From Desulforegulaceae bacterium (GTDB lineage: Bacteria; Desulfobacterota; Desulfobacteria; Desulfobacterales; JACKCP01): a DNA stretch of 64,000 nucleotides. A program made the translations under genes and the position numbers. Shown one piece after another: positions 27,101 to 32,881 of the stretch. Location of the stretch: positions 200,472-264,471 of the forward strand of contig JAVETN010000003.1 in the NCBI GenBank assembly GCA_034006035.1, written 5' to 3'. The notes beneath the pieces were generated by a model. That model saw nothing but the letters and a program-made list of their open reading frames with translations. It ran no database searches and was not told where the DNA came from. Each line of letters opens with the position of its first letter. Position 1 is the stretch's first letter.

Positions 27101-29331
27101 TTTCCAAAGAGAAGGATATAAACGGATTTATTCACCTTTCTGTTTTAAATGGTTATTTTTCTGAGAAAGACCATGATGATTGTGAAGAAGATGTAAAATC
27201 GTTTTTCATAATTTCAAAAAAACTTTCCCAAAATATGAAAAATACAGATTTTCTTGTATCTTCAATTTCATTTAGTTCAGTTGTATTTCCCTATTCTTCA
27301 AATTGCAGAGGAAAAATTTATCCGGCTTTTTCAGGTATTTCAGGAATTGCAAAAACCATTGGAAAGGAATTTGAGCAGGCAATTGTAAAAATAGTTGATT
27401 TTAATATTGAAAAACCAGGCCAAAGTCTTAAGGAAATAGGAGATCAATATATTGAAAGACTTTTATCCAAAGACAGATTTGTTGAAACAGGAGTCAGCGA
27501 CGGTTTATTGTACAAACTTATAATGAAAGAATCTGTTCCTGAAAAAGGGAGCTTTTTTATAAATAAAAATGACAAAGTTGTAGTTTCAGGAGGTGCAAGG
27601 GGAATAACCTTTGAAATCCTTAAACAGGTTGCCCATGAAATAAAGCCTGAAATTATAATCCTTGGAAGAAGTGATATTTACTCTCTTGAGGAAAGGTTTA
27701 AAAATACTGCCCTTGATGAATCTATGCTTATAGCCATCCTTAAAAAAGAAATGGAAAATAAAAAGCCTCTTGAAATAAAAAATATGGCTAAAAAAATTTT
27801 GGGCTTAAGAGAAAGCCTTGAAAACATAGAATATTTAAAGTCTTTGGGAATAAAGGTCAGCTACCATTCATCTGATGTTACAGATTATGAATCAGTGAGA
27901 AAAGTTGCCTTAGAATATGATAATATTCAGGGTATTATCCATGCTGCAGGCCTTGAGGAAAGCCAGATAATTGAAAAAAAGGAACTTTCATCATTTAACA
28001 GGGTTTTTGATACTAAAGTTAAAGGTGCAAAAAACCTTTTAAAAGCCTTTGATGATAAAAAATACCAATTCTTTATAGGATTTTCTTCAGTTACTGCAAG
28101 ATTTGGAAATCAGGGGCAGGCAGATTATACAGGTGCAAATGATATGCTCGGAAGAATTTTAAATGAGCAGAAAATCAAAAATAAGGAAAAAATTTACAAG
28201 GTAATTGCCTGGACTGCGTGGAAAGGTGCAGGAATGGCAACAAACGAAACAGTATTAAAAGTACTCGAGTCAAGAGGGCTTACCTTTTTACCTCTGGATC
28301 AAGGTGTTGATTTTTTCATGGACGAATTAAAAGACAGGAAAACTTTTGAAGCAGTTTTCACAGGATTGGACAAAGAGTTCGATAAAGACTGTCTTATTAG
28401 CGGGGAAAAAAGTATTTCTCCTTTCCTTGATTCAATAGAAGAGGAAAGTGATGACAAAATAGTGTTTTCAAGAGTTCTTGATTTAAAAAGAGATCTTTTT
28501 TTAATGGATCATCAACTTGAGGGCATTCCTGTTTTCCTGGGAGCTACAGGAATAGAAGCAATGGCAGAAGCTGCTTATTATTCAGTAAAAAACAGTAGAA
28601 AAAGACTTTCTTCCATAACAGATTTTGAAATTCCCTATGGAATAAAAATTTTAAAGAAACGCCCTAAAAAAATTGAAATAGAAGCAGTTTCTTCTGGAGG
28701 GGAAAGTGATTTAATTGAGTGCAGAATTTCTTCTAGATTTGAAAGCAAGGTTGTCCGTGGAGATAAGAAGCTGCATTATAAAGGTCTTTTCCATTTTGCA
28801 GAGTCTGACTATCATGAAGAAATCATTGAACTTCCAGAGTTTTCGCCTGTTAAATCAAGTGAAAAAACAGAGGAACTTCTTTATCATCCAAAACGTCTTT
28901 TTATGGAGGGCTCATTTAAAACAATTAAAGAAATTGTTTCTTTTAAAGACAACACTCTTATTACAAGGGTTTCTCATAATGAACCCAGGGAATTTTTTAA
29001 GGGACAGTCTTTTCCAAAGTTTTATACAGACCCTGTTTTAATTGATTCAATGTTTCAGACAGGAGGAGTTTTTGAATTTTTATCTTCAAACAATCTGGTT
29101 CTTCCTTCTGCTGTGGAAAGATTTAGATTTATAGCTCCTGTTGAAAGGGAAAAAGAGTATTTGTGCATAACAACCAAGGTATCTTCAGACAAAGAAACAA
29201 TAAGCTTTAATCTTATTCTAACAGACGAAAGCGGGAAACTTTATATGGAAGTTAAAAACTTTAAAATGGTAAAACTGGCTAAGGTAGAAAAAGATTATAT
29301 GGTCGTCAGTAAAATTAAAATTTCAGCATAA
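18157..29331 (+). CDS. Pfa-like polyketide/fatty-acid megasynthase (NMO-NMO-KS-KS-AT-KS-ACP3-KR-DH)
   Basis: A 3724-residue iterative synthase related to bacterial PUFA and secondary-lipid synthases. The order is as follows. Two nitronate-monooxygenase/PfaD-like enoyl-reductase domains (1-290 and 325-620): the second has EGTEAGGH with His465, while the first has AEAGGK (Lys141). KS1 (690-1160): Cys897, His1032, His1068. KS2 (1170-1630): Cys1375 but no EAHGT or GH histidines, so chain-length-factor-like. AT (1668-1960): GHSIGEYSA, Ser1760. KS3 (2048-2550): Cys2295, His2443, His2483. Three ACPs: Thr2646, Thr2744, Thr2842 in LGIDTVKQ. KR (3138-3400): GGARGI, Tyr3324. Hot-dog dehydratase (3430-3715): His3452, Asp3630. 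No thioesterase is seen. A sigma-54 promoter precedes it and decarboxylase genes follow 24 bases after the stop. Product unknown; probably a lipid-like acyl chain. Confidence 0.93.
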   Translation: MIKKIFNSSLPVLAYNPFGSPEIKYFKALFESGCLPVFDTEFIENEITLDLIDQLENSEILYGIRIFAENSELFKLIETKKLRNLEAVIVSYLDKAELKNFSFPSSQTVKLIETTDIQISEELKSTGAEALVLKGAEAGGKISEYTSFVLMQWYLENTDYPVIIHGGAGLYTTAGLFSGGASGIVLDSQLYLTDEAPVSKNFKNLLENLEEFDSDIIEDGSGKRFRFFSKLATKIVKDLKISDQIEGSSTVLYEKIKKSVTFLSETIENPVQSLFYLGQDGTFARKFVKKSRKLKDVVNYLFEKTSELLNSIEDNNPIRENSKFCKISNCRYPIIQGPMANISDNIEFASEVYENGGLPFFALGSLPVEKAEEIIVQGNQEVPVFGAGLIGIESLNRNVSSHMEMIKKQKVKFALFAAGSPFQINELEANGIKTWLHTPSLGMLDNAVSSGCKGFIFEGTEAGGHIGKLTSLVLWELGVGFLMEKDGLDISNIMVTFAGGIGTKTASLIISGISSVLAEKGATIAIQLGTPYLFSKEIVRTKALKQQYQEIISEHYKTVLMGNTVGLPARAVKTPFLEKIIENEYSRIEEKLSLKERKKGFEVDNMGSLLVAAKGVKLVFDHEENKVCFEQYCDEECYEKGNYCVGSSVAFHSKAKDIKSIHGIYMGCEKDLFENLDRLEVLFSEKRMLNDEIAVIGMGCVYPDADNIEEFWENIVSRKYSIREIPDSRVDKSLYFAEDRKAPDKAYTKIAGTAENFKFYPEKFGFDKKTGNSISRSQQMLLEACSQAIENSQIKMETSENLKSAAVIIGSCLGNELSYDLNLKYYFPELEYHLDQIDEFKNLSKEEKEKILVNLKTSLSKGHSFETPDSMTLNIEASRLAAWLGSQGPNYVVDAACATSFAAIDCGIKELLSNSTDLVIAGGVSSNLAPESFIGFCKMGALSAEGSFPFDKRAGGFVLGEGAGVIILKRMKDAIRDKDRVLAVLKSVGASSDGKGKAVAAPNEKGQILAIERCFEKNKSFTPEDIDFIEAHGTSTIIGDEAEIKTISSVYGKSGKTGISSVKSQIGHLLGGAGAAGLIKAVLAINNKVLPPLADFRGLSDKCSLDGTDLYIISEPEEWIPKDGRPRRAGVSSYGFGGINYHGVLEEYSESYKSLDRNFFTGSAINPDSKRIVISGLGIIAPGADNQEQFFEKLLSGKKDFKNIPETIFHNDYYSKADKEFSLPLVKAGIVEDYKFDSIKYKIPPNTLKSIDRSQLFALDAASQAVEEACGDKKDLLFAPGNKTGVILGAISGSKHVENIIRSRTVLIEKIIGETKDIDGKVREKIKTELGAALRDRFHENCEDSTPGLLSNIISGRVANYFGCCGANFIVDAACASSAIAMDIAMKSILSGDNDAVLTGGVDTNFYPGIMMVFKRLGLLSSEDTKVFDKRSKGVNLSEAGVVMVMTTYEKAMEKGLPVLAEISSMKIASKPSNNFYSPSQELIKKTADKCYADSSVFKKNISYMDVFGFSSLMMDQIEKQGVESIFEHDLFFGNTKPELGYFKGANPAVVFARLILQAKNRMILPNRNYDKENSIIKKDSYLKPSVDSVVLDENLQFHTAANIFGFGANHGHAIISSLPSRLLKSVKRTEKRKEAITINQPEILKKSVKKSQKAEEPIRINQPEVLENTAVLLCGQGSQYPGMMKSLYEKEKIIKDQMDFGEEIFKKERGYSLIDIMFGRKPGLNSTENTQPAVFMASSAIFEYMKSKRFYPEYFIGHSIGEYSALYASGALGFEDSMKLLLKRSRLMKEADEKYPGKIVIVFKNSEETSEIIEESGIQGIYISNINSLKQTGVSGFSEKIEAFCSFLSKKGVFYKKLDLTGAFHTPVLLEAAEKLEEYLKNVKFNKSSLPKIISNLTGEPYPEDEKEAKYLLVNQIISPIQFVKSIKTAMKLGVRSFIETGTGKILSGLLKHMELDLYNSYLSVESEVKENESLENINLSIQELKKNKISFPGEKTDEKFEYDKDFKTFISKNKAELDKVLFDLYEKAKHDKKLKKIESFNFYTDPIAIAGVAIGLPGKSGKVFNDDNFSKLISGQNFIDQLSDEEKLSFTDKKISRITKSPTGSVEIKKIKDISDVIHLAGKLGYFDLKDYGVDYDYDISISVAFAAGIEALKDAKIPLVKIKNKKSTRLSLVEKFELPLEMQASTGVIMTSLFQGMEKFAREMKSYYYDKFYLKPYEEMENIYYHLMENLKSKESKDMVTDWFFKLRKKRKNSSEYEFDKNLLFNITPLGSAHFAQHIKAKGPNLNLNGACASTTQACSVAEDWIRNGRCDRVIIIGGESATSPELNQWVGSGFLSLGAASVKNVVKEAAKPFDEERHGTILGSGAVSLIVEKSSTIEKRGLKGQAEILGTRLGNSAYHTTGIDVDHLADEMSLFMDMVRKRHGLDINEIAQKTIFMSHETYTPAKGGSADAEIKALRLCFKDSASKIKITNTKGYTGHTLGAGIEDAVLVKCLQAGKVPPIANLEKIPFEFSDLRLKDENEGNFEYGLHFSAGFGSHFAFLFIKKIDEAAIKSNPVYEKWLESISGLKNPQPEIINSTLCIESLKIEEKEQLKEEKKDTKLKSGNFSLERKIKKTISDQTGYSKDMLNSDFDLEADLGIDTVKQVEIFGKISSELGIEVPEDLKLRELNTISKLSSYLKTNSEIKLKAEEASFESEEETKDFSSDYEDKIKQIISVQTGYSKDMLNSDFDLEADLGIDTVKQVEIFGKISSELGIEVPEDLKLRELNTISKLSSYLKTNSEIKLKAEEASFESEEEIKDFSNDYEDKIKQIISVQTGYSKDMLDSDFDLEADLGIDTVKQVEIFGKISSELGIEVPEDLKLRELNTISKLALYLRGNFETKIKSEIDSVSEVEEKSVSSVKRYSVSVSEFKTEKEESNIFAGKNFLVTTDDFGFSEIFIEKLEKLGIFTLTLGRAKTNDYCVNFANHDELESLMDKISKEKDINGFIHLSVLNGYFSEKDHDDCEEDVKSFFIISKKLSQNMKNTDFLVSSISFSSVVFPYSSNCRGKIYPAFSGISGIAKTIGKEFEQAIVKIVDFNIEKPGQSLKEIGDQYIERLLSKDRFVETGVSDGLLYKLIMKESVPEKGSFFINKNDKVVVSGGARGITFEILKQVAHEIKPEIIILGRSDIYSLEERFKNTALDESMLIAILKKEMENKKPLEIKNMAKKILGLRESLENIEYLKSLGIKVSYHSSDVTDYESVRKVALEYDNIQGIIHAAGLEESQIIEKKELSSFNRVFDTKVKGAKNLLKAFDDKKYQFFIGFSSVTARFGNQGQADYTGANDMLGRILNEQKIKNKEKIYKVIAWTAWKGAGMATNETVLKVLESRGLTFLPLDQGVDFFMDELKDRKTFEAVFTGLDKEFDKDCLISGEKSISPFLDSIEEESDDKIVFSRVLDLKRDLFLMDHQLEGIPVFLGATGIEAMAEAAYYSVKNSRKRLSSITDFEIPYGIKILKKRPKKIEIEAVSSGGESDLIECRISSRFESKVVRGDKKLHYKGLFHFAESDYHEEIIELPEFSPVKSSEKTEELLYHPKRLFMEGSFKTIKEIVSFKDNTLITRVSHNEPREFFKGQSFPKFYTDPVLIDSMFQTGGVFEFLSSNNLVLPSAVERFRFIAPVEREKEYLCITTKVSSDKETISFNLILTDESGKLYMEVKNFKMVKLAKVEKDYMVVSKIKISA
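26041..26790 (+). repeat. Three tandem 294-bp ACP-coding repeats
   Basis: The period is exactly 294 bases (98 residues), seen from the recurring AAAGATATGCTT at 26041, 26335 and 26629. By eye, units 1 and 2 differ at only about six positions. Unit 3 matches through the carrier core and diverges in the linker. This indicates recent duplication or gene conversion inside the megasynthase gene. Confidence 0.95.
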
Positions 29332-29355
29332 AAGAACAACTGAAGGGAAATAAAG

Positions 29356-29793
29356 ATGTTTAATTTGGAAATTATATCTGAACTGAATGGATGGAGTTTT
29401 GCAGGTACAGGAATTCTTATTGTGTTTGGATCTTTAGCAGGTCTTTCATTTGTTATATCACTTCTTCATAAAGTGATTGCCTTAAATTCCAGGTCATTTA
29501 AATTTATAAAGACTAAAAAAAGTCAGATTTCTAAATTTTTTGGTGAAGGGTTGAAAAAGAAGTTTAAAATTTCTTCAGGGCTTAAAGAATATGCCATAAA
29601 ATTGAAAACAATAACAGTACTTACTGGTGAGCCTTTTCATCTATCAGATCTTATCAGGAATGCTGAAAAACGAGGGCTGAATTCACCTCCTCCCAACTTT
29701 ATTGTAGAAGAGCTTTTAAAAGCAAATTTTATAATAAGTGATGATTCTAAAAAATTTCGCTGGAATCAAAGACTTTGTGAAGTTTTACTTTAA
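29356..29793 (+). CDS. Na+-translocating decarboxylase gamma-subunit-like protein (OadG type)
   Basis: A 145-residue membrane protein. One transmembrane helix near residues 15-40 (FAGTGILIVFGSLAGLSFVISLLHKV) has the layout of OadG/MmdD, the small gamma subunit that anchors the carboxyltransferase to the membrane pump. The remaining 90 residues are a soluble tail with an HLSDL-like winged-helix flavour and not the usual Ala/Pro-rich linker. It begins 24 bases after the megasynthase stop with GAAGGG upstream, so it is very likely co-transcribed. The identity rests on the single helix and its place before the beta subunit. Confidence 0.65.
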   Translation: MFNLEIISELNGWSFAGTGILIVFGSLAGLSFVISLLHKVIALNSRSFKFIKTKKSQISKFFGEGLKKKFKISSGLKEYAIKLKTITVLTGEPFHLSDLIRNAEKRGLNSPPPNFIVEELLKANFIISDDSKKFRWNQRLCEVLL

Positions 29794-29815
29794 AACCTTT
29801 TAAAATAAAACAACA

Positions 29816-29834
29816 GCCGGGTTTTTAGCCCGGC
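29816..29834. other. GC-rich hairpin between gamma and beta genes
   Basis: GCCGGG (29816-29821) pairs with CCCGGC (29829-29834). A downstream CCGGC followed by TTTTATC (29855-29864) could pair with the same left arm to form a terminator-like alternative. It lies in the 115-base gap inside the proposed operon, so it may set the ratio of upstream to downstream expression. Confidence 0.45.
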
Positions 29835-29908
29835 GCACTAAACTTCCGGCTTTTATCAGTTCTGGTAAATCATAAGCTGGAAAAATCATCATAAAAAATG
29901 AGGAAATA

Positions 29909-31036
29909 ATGGGAGAACTTTTTTTACAGTTTTTCAATAATACAGGTTTTGCTCTTGTTAGTCCGGGTCACTTGATAATGATTGGTGCAGGAATTTTATT
30001 TATCTGGCTTGGCGTAGTAAAACACTATGAACCTCTTCTTCTTGTTCCCATAGGGTTTGGAATCATCATGGGAAATATCCCTATTTTTAAAGGATTCGGA
30101 TTGGGGATTTATGAAGAGGGGAGTGTGCTTAGCTATCTTTATATGGGTGTAACATCAGGAGTTTATCCTTCCCTTGTATTTATGGGAATTGGAGCTTTAA
30201 CAGATTTTTCAACCATGCTTGCAAGACCGGTTCTCATGCTTTTAGGAGCTGCTGCCCAGACAGGAATATTTATAACTTTTGCAGTTGCATTAAGTTTAGG
30301 ATTCGGGATAGAAGAAGCTGCATCCATAGGTATCATAGGCGGTGCAGACGGGCCTACTGCTATTTTTTTAACAGCAAAACTTGCTCCAAGGCTTATAGGG
30401 CCCATTGCAATTGCAGCCTATTCTTATATGGCGCTTGTTCCTGTAATTCAACCTCCCATAATGAAACTTCTTACAACAAAGAAAGAAAGGCTTATAAAAA
30501 TGGAAGAGCCAAGAGAAGTTTCAAAAAGGGAAAAATTGATTTTTCCTGTTGCAGGTTTTATTCTTTGCTGTTTTACAGCCCCAGCCTCCCTTCCCCTTCT
30601 TGGAATGCTTTTTTTCGGTAATCTTCTTAGGGAGGCTGTTGTTACTGAAAGACTTGCCAATGCTGCAAGAACAACAATTATTGATACAGTTACCATTCTT
30701 TTAGGGATTACAGTTGGTGCAAGTACCCAGGCAGATGTTTTTCTTACATCTGAATCCATAGGTATTTTTATACTTGGAGCCTGCTCATTTGCCTTTGCTA
30801 CAGCCTGTGGAGTAATTTTTGCTAAAATTATGAATCTTTTTCTTAAAAGCAAGATAAATCCCCTTATAGGAGCTGCCGGTGTTTCAGCAGTTCCCGATTC
30901 TGCAAGGGTTGTTCAGGTTATGGGTCAAAAAGAAGATCCTTCAAATTTTCTCCTTATGCATGCAATGGCTCCGAATATTGCAGGAGTCATAGGTTCTGCA
31001 ATAGCGGCAGGGGTTTTGTGGAGTTTTGTAAGATAA
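29909..31036 (+). CDS. Na+-translocating carboxylate decarboxylase, beta subunit
   Basis: A 375-residue integral membrane Na+ pump subunit (OadB/MmdB/GcdB family). It decarboxylates carboxybiotin and couples the released energy to Na+ export. The diagnostic segment SIGIIGGADGPTAIFLTAKL holds the essential Asp of the Na+ site. GAAGVSAVPDSARVVQVMG and the C-terminal HAMAPNIAGVIGSAIAAG are also family signatures. About nine hydrophobic segments are visible. It lies between the gamma-like gene and the carboxyltransferase gene in one direction. Confidence 0.93.
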   Translation: MGELFLQFFNNTGFALVSPGHLIMIGAGILFIWLGVVKHYEPLLLVPIGFGIIMGNIPIFKGFGLGIYEEGSVLSYLYMGVTSGVYPSLVFMGIGALTDFSTMLARPVLMLLGAAAQTGIFITFAVALSLGFGIEEAASIGIIGGADGPTAIFLTAKLAPRLIGPIAIAAYSYMALVPVIQPPIMKLLTTKKERLIKMEEPREVSKREKLIFPVAGFILCCFTAPASLPLLGMLFFGNLLREAVVTERLANAARTTIIDTVTILLGITVGASTQADVFLTSESIGIFILGACSFAFATACGVIFAKIMNLFLKSKINPLIGAAGVSAVPDSARVVQVMGQKEDPSNFLLMHAMAPNIAGVIGSAIAAGVLWSFVR

Positions 31037-31075
31037 GTTCTTAAAGAATAAAAAATTAAATTTAAAGGTAAATAA

Positions 31076-32623
31076 ATGAATACAGATCCAATGGAGACTT
31101 TAAGGGAAAAAAGAAAAATTTCTCTTCAAATGGGAGGAAAAAAAGCTCTTGAATCTCAAAAGTCAAAAGGCAAGCTCAATGCAAGACAAAGACTGGCTCT
31201 TTTTTTTGATAAGGACACTTTTGAAGAAACAGACAGGTTCGCTTCCCATAGATCCACTAACTTTGGAATGGAAAATATAAAAATTTCAGGAGACGGAGTA
31301 GTAACAGGCCACGGTCTTGTAAATGGCCGTCCTGTTTTTGCCTATGCCCAGGATTTTACTTCAATGGCAGGAAGTCTTGGAGAAGTTCATTCAAAAAAAA
31401 TATGTAAGATTATGGATCTTGCTTTGAAATCAGGGGTTCCCTTTGTAGGTTTTAATGATTCAGGTGGGGCAAGAATTCAGGAGGGAATAGATTCTCTTGC
31501 CGGTTTTGGAGAGATTTTTTTTAGAAACAGTGCAGCTTCAGGAGTAATACCTCAGATTTCGGCAATTATGGGGCCAACAGCAGGAGGGGCAGTTTATTCT
31601 CCGGCAATGACAGACTTTGTGTTTATGGTTAAAAAAACAAGCTATATGTTTATAACAGGGCCAGATGTTGTAAAGTCAGTTACAGGTGAGGAAACTGACT
31701 TTGAAACCCTGGGTGGAGCAGATGCACATTGTACAAAAAGTGGAGTTTCTCATTTTGGATGTGAAAGTGATGAAGATGCAATAGAAAAAATAAAAGAACT
31801 TTTGTCCTACCTTCCTTCCAATAATATGGAAGATCCTCCTCTAAGTGGAAAAAGATATTTTGATCCAAAAAAAGCAATGATGCTTGACAGTTTTATCCCT
31901 GAAAAACCCAATGCCCCTTATGATATGAAGGAGATAATAAAAAGCATATTTGATAACCATGAGTTTTTTGAACCCCATGAATTTTTTGGTCCGAATATAA
32001 TAACCTGTTTTGCAAGACTTGATGGAAAACCTGTTGGAATAATAGCAAATCAGCCTCTTTATCTTGCAGGATGCCTTGATATAGATTCTTCTGACAAAGC
32101 TGCCAGATTTATAAGATTTTGTGATTGTTTTAATTTTCCTATAATTACTATTGCAGATGTTCCCGGATTTCTTCCAGGCACAGGTCAGGAATGGGGTGGG
32201 ATAATAAGACACGGGGCAAAAATGCTCTGGAGTTATTCAGAAGCAACTGTTCCAAAACTTCTTCTTATAACAAGAAAAAATTACGGGGGAGCTTATATTG
32301 CAATGAGTTCCAAACATCTTGGAGCTGATCTTGTTTTTGCATGGCCAGGAGCTGAAATTGCTGTAATGGGAGCAGCAGGAGCAGCAGAAATCATTCACAG
32401 GAAATCAATAAAAGCTTCTGAAAATCCTGAAGAAGAAAGACAGAAAAAAATAAAGGAATATCAGGAGCTGTTTTCAAATCCATATATTGCAGCATCAAGG
32501 GGTTATGTTGATGATGTTATTTTTCCTTCTGAAACAAGGGAGAAACTAGTTAAAAGCTTGAATATTCTTATGACTAAAAAAGAGACAAGGCCGTTTAAAA
32601 AACACGGAAACATTCCTCTTTAA
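31076..32623 (+). CDS. Acyl-CoA decarboxylase carboxyltransferase subunit (MmdA/PccB family)
   Basis: A 515-residue crotonase-fold carboxyltransferase that transfers CO2 between an acyl-CoA such as methylmalonyl-CoA and biotin. Conserved pieces are FNDSGGARIQEGIDSLAGFG, IMGPTAGGAVYSPAMTDF, and the C-terminal DVPGFLPGTGQEWGGIIRHGAK with RKNYGGAYIAMSSKHLGAD. Length matches MmdA (about 510). With the beta subunit next door it should form a Na+-pumping decarboxylase, not an ATP-dependent carboxylase; no biotin carboxylase gene is present. The acyl-CoA substrate (methylmalonyl-, malonyl- or glutaconyl-CoA) cannot be settled by eye. Confidence 0.92.
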   Translation: MNTDPMETLREKRKISLQMGGKKALESQKSKGKLNARQRLALFFDKDTFEETDRFASHRSTNFGMENIKISGDGVVTGHGLVNGRPVFAYAQDFTSMAGSLGEVHSKKICKIMDLALKSGVPFVGFNDSGGARIQEGIDSLAGFGEIFFRNSAASGVIPQISAIMGPTAGGAVYSPAMTDFVFMVKKTSYMFITGPDVVKSVTGEETDFETLGGADAHCTKSGVSHFGCESDEDAIEKIKELLSYLPSNNMEDPPLSGKRYFDPKKAMMLDSFIPEKPNAPYDMKEIIKSIFDNHEFFEPHEFFGPNIITCFARLDGKPVGIIANQPLYLAGCLDIDSSDKAARFIRFCDCFNFPIITIADVPGFLPGTGQEWGGIIRHGAKMLWSYSEATVPKLLLITRKNYGGAYIAMSSKHLGADLVFAWPGAEIAVMGAAGAAEIIHRKSIKASENPEEERQKKIKEYQELFSNPYIAASRGYVDDVIFPSETREKLVKSLNILMTKKETRPFKKHGNIPL

Positions 32624-32635
32624 GGATAATAAATT

Positions 32636-32881
32636 ATGGAAAATGAAGAAAAAGCTGCGGCAATAGCGGCTGTAATGGAATATCTGAGGATATTTAAAAT
32701 ATCTTTACCCAAAAAATTCTTTAAGCCAAAAACAGTGCCTTTAAAGGAAAAAAATCTCTGGAAAAAAAGCGGGCGAAGGCTTTTGATGAAAAAAAGACAG
32801 CTTATGCAAATGAGAGTTCTGTCCTGCAAAAACAGAAAATATTTATTTAATGGAGATTCAATTGGAATTTATAAAGACTAA
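32636..32881 (+). CDS. Small basic decarboxylase-associated protein
   Basis: An 81-residue basic protein. Its start (MENEEKAAAIAAVMEYLRIF) resembles the Ala-rich EEIAAAIAAA helix found at the C-terminal end of some OadG/MmdD-type gamma subunits and biotin-decarboxylase accessory proteins. The rest is Lys/Arg-rich without a membrane helix. It lies 12 bases after the carboxyltransferase stop, has GGATAA upstream and overlaps the next gene by 32 bases, so it is probably translated. It may supply the gamma-tail function missing from the 29356 protein. Confidence 0.6.
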   Translation: MENEEKAAAIAAVMEYLRIFKISLPKKFFKPKTVPLKEKNLWKKSGRRLLMKKRQLMQMRVLSCKNRKYLFNGDSIGIYKD

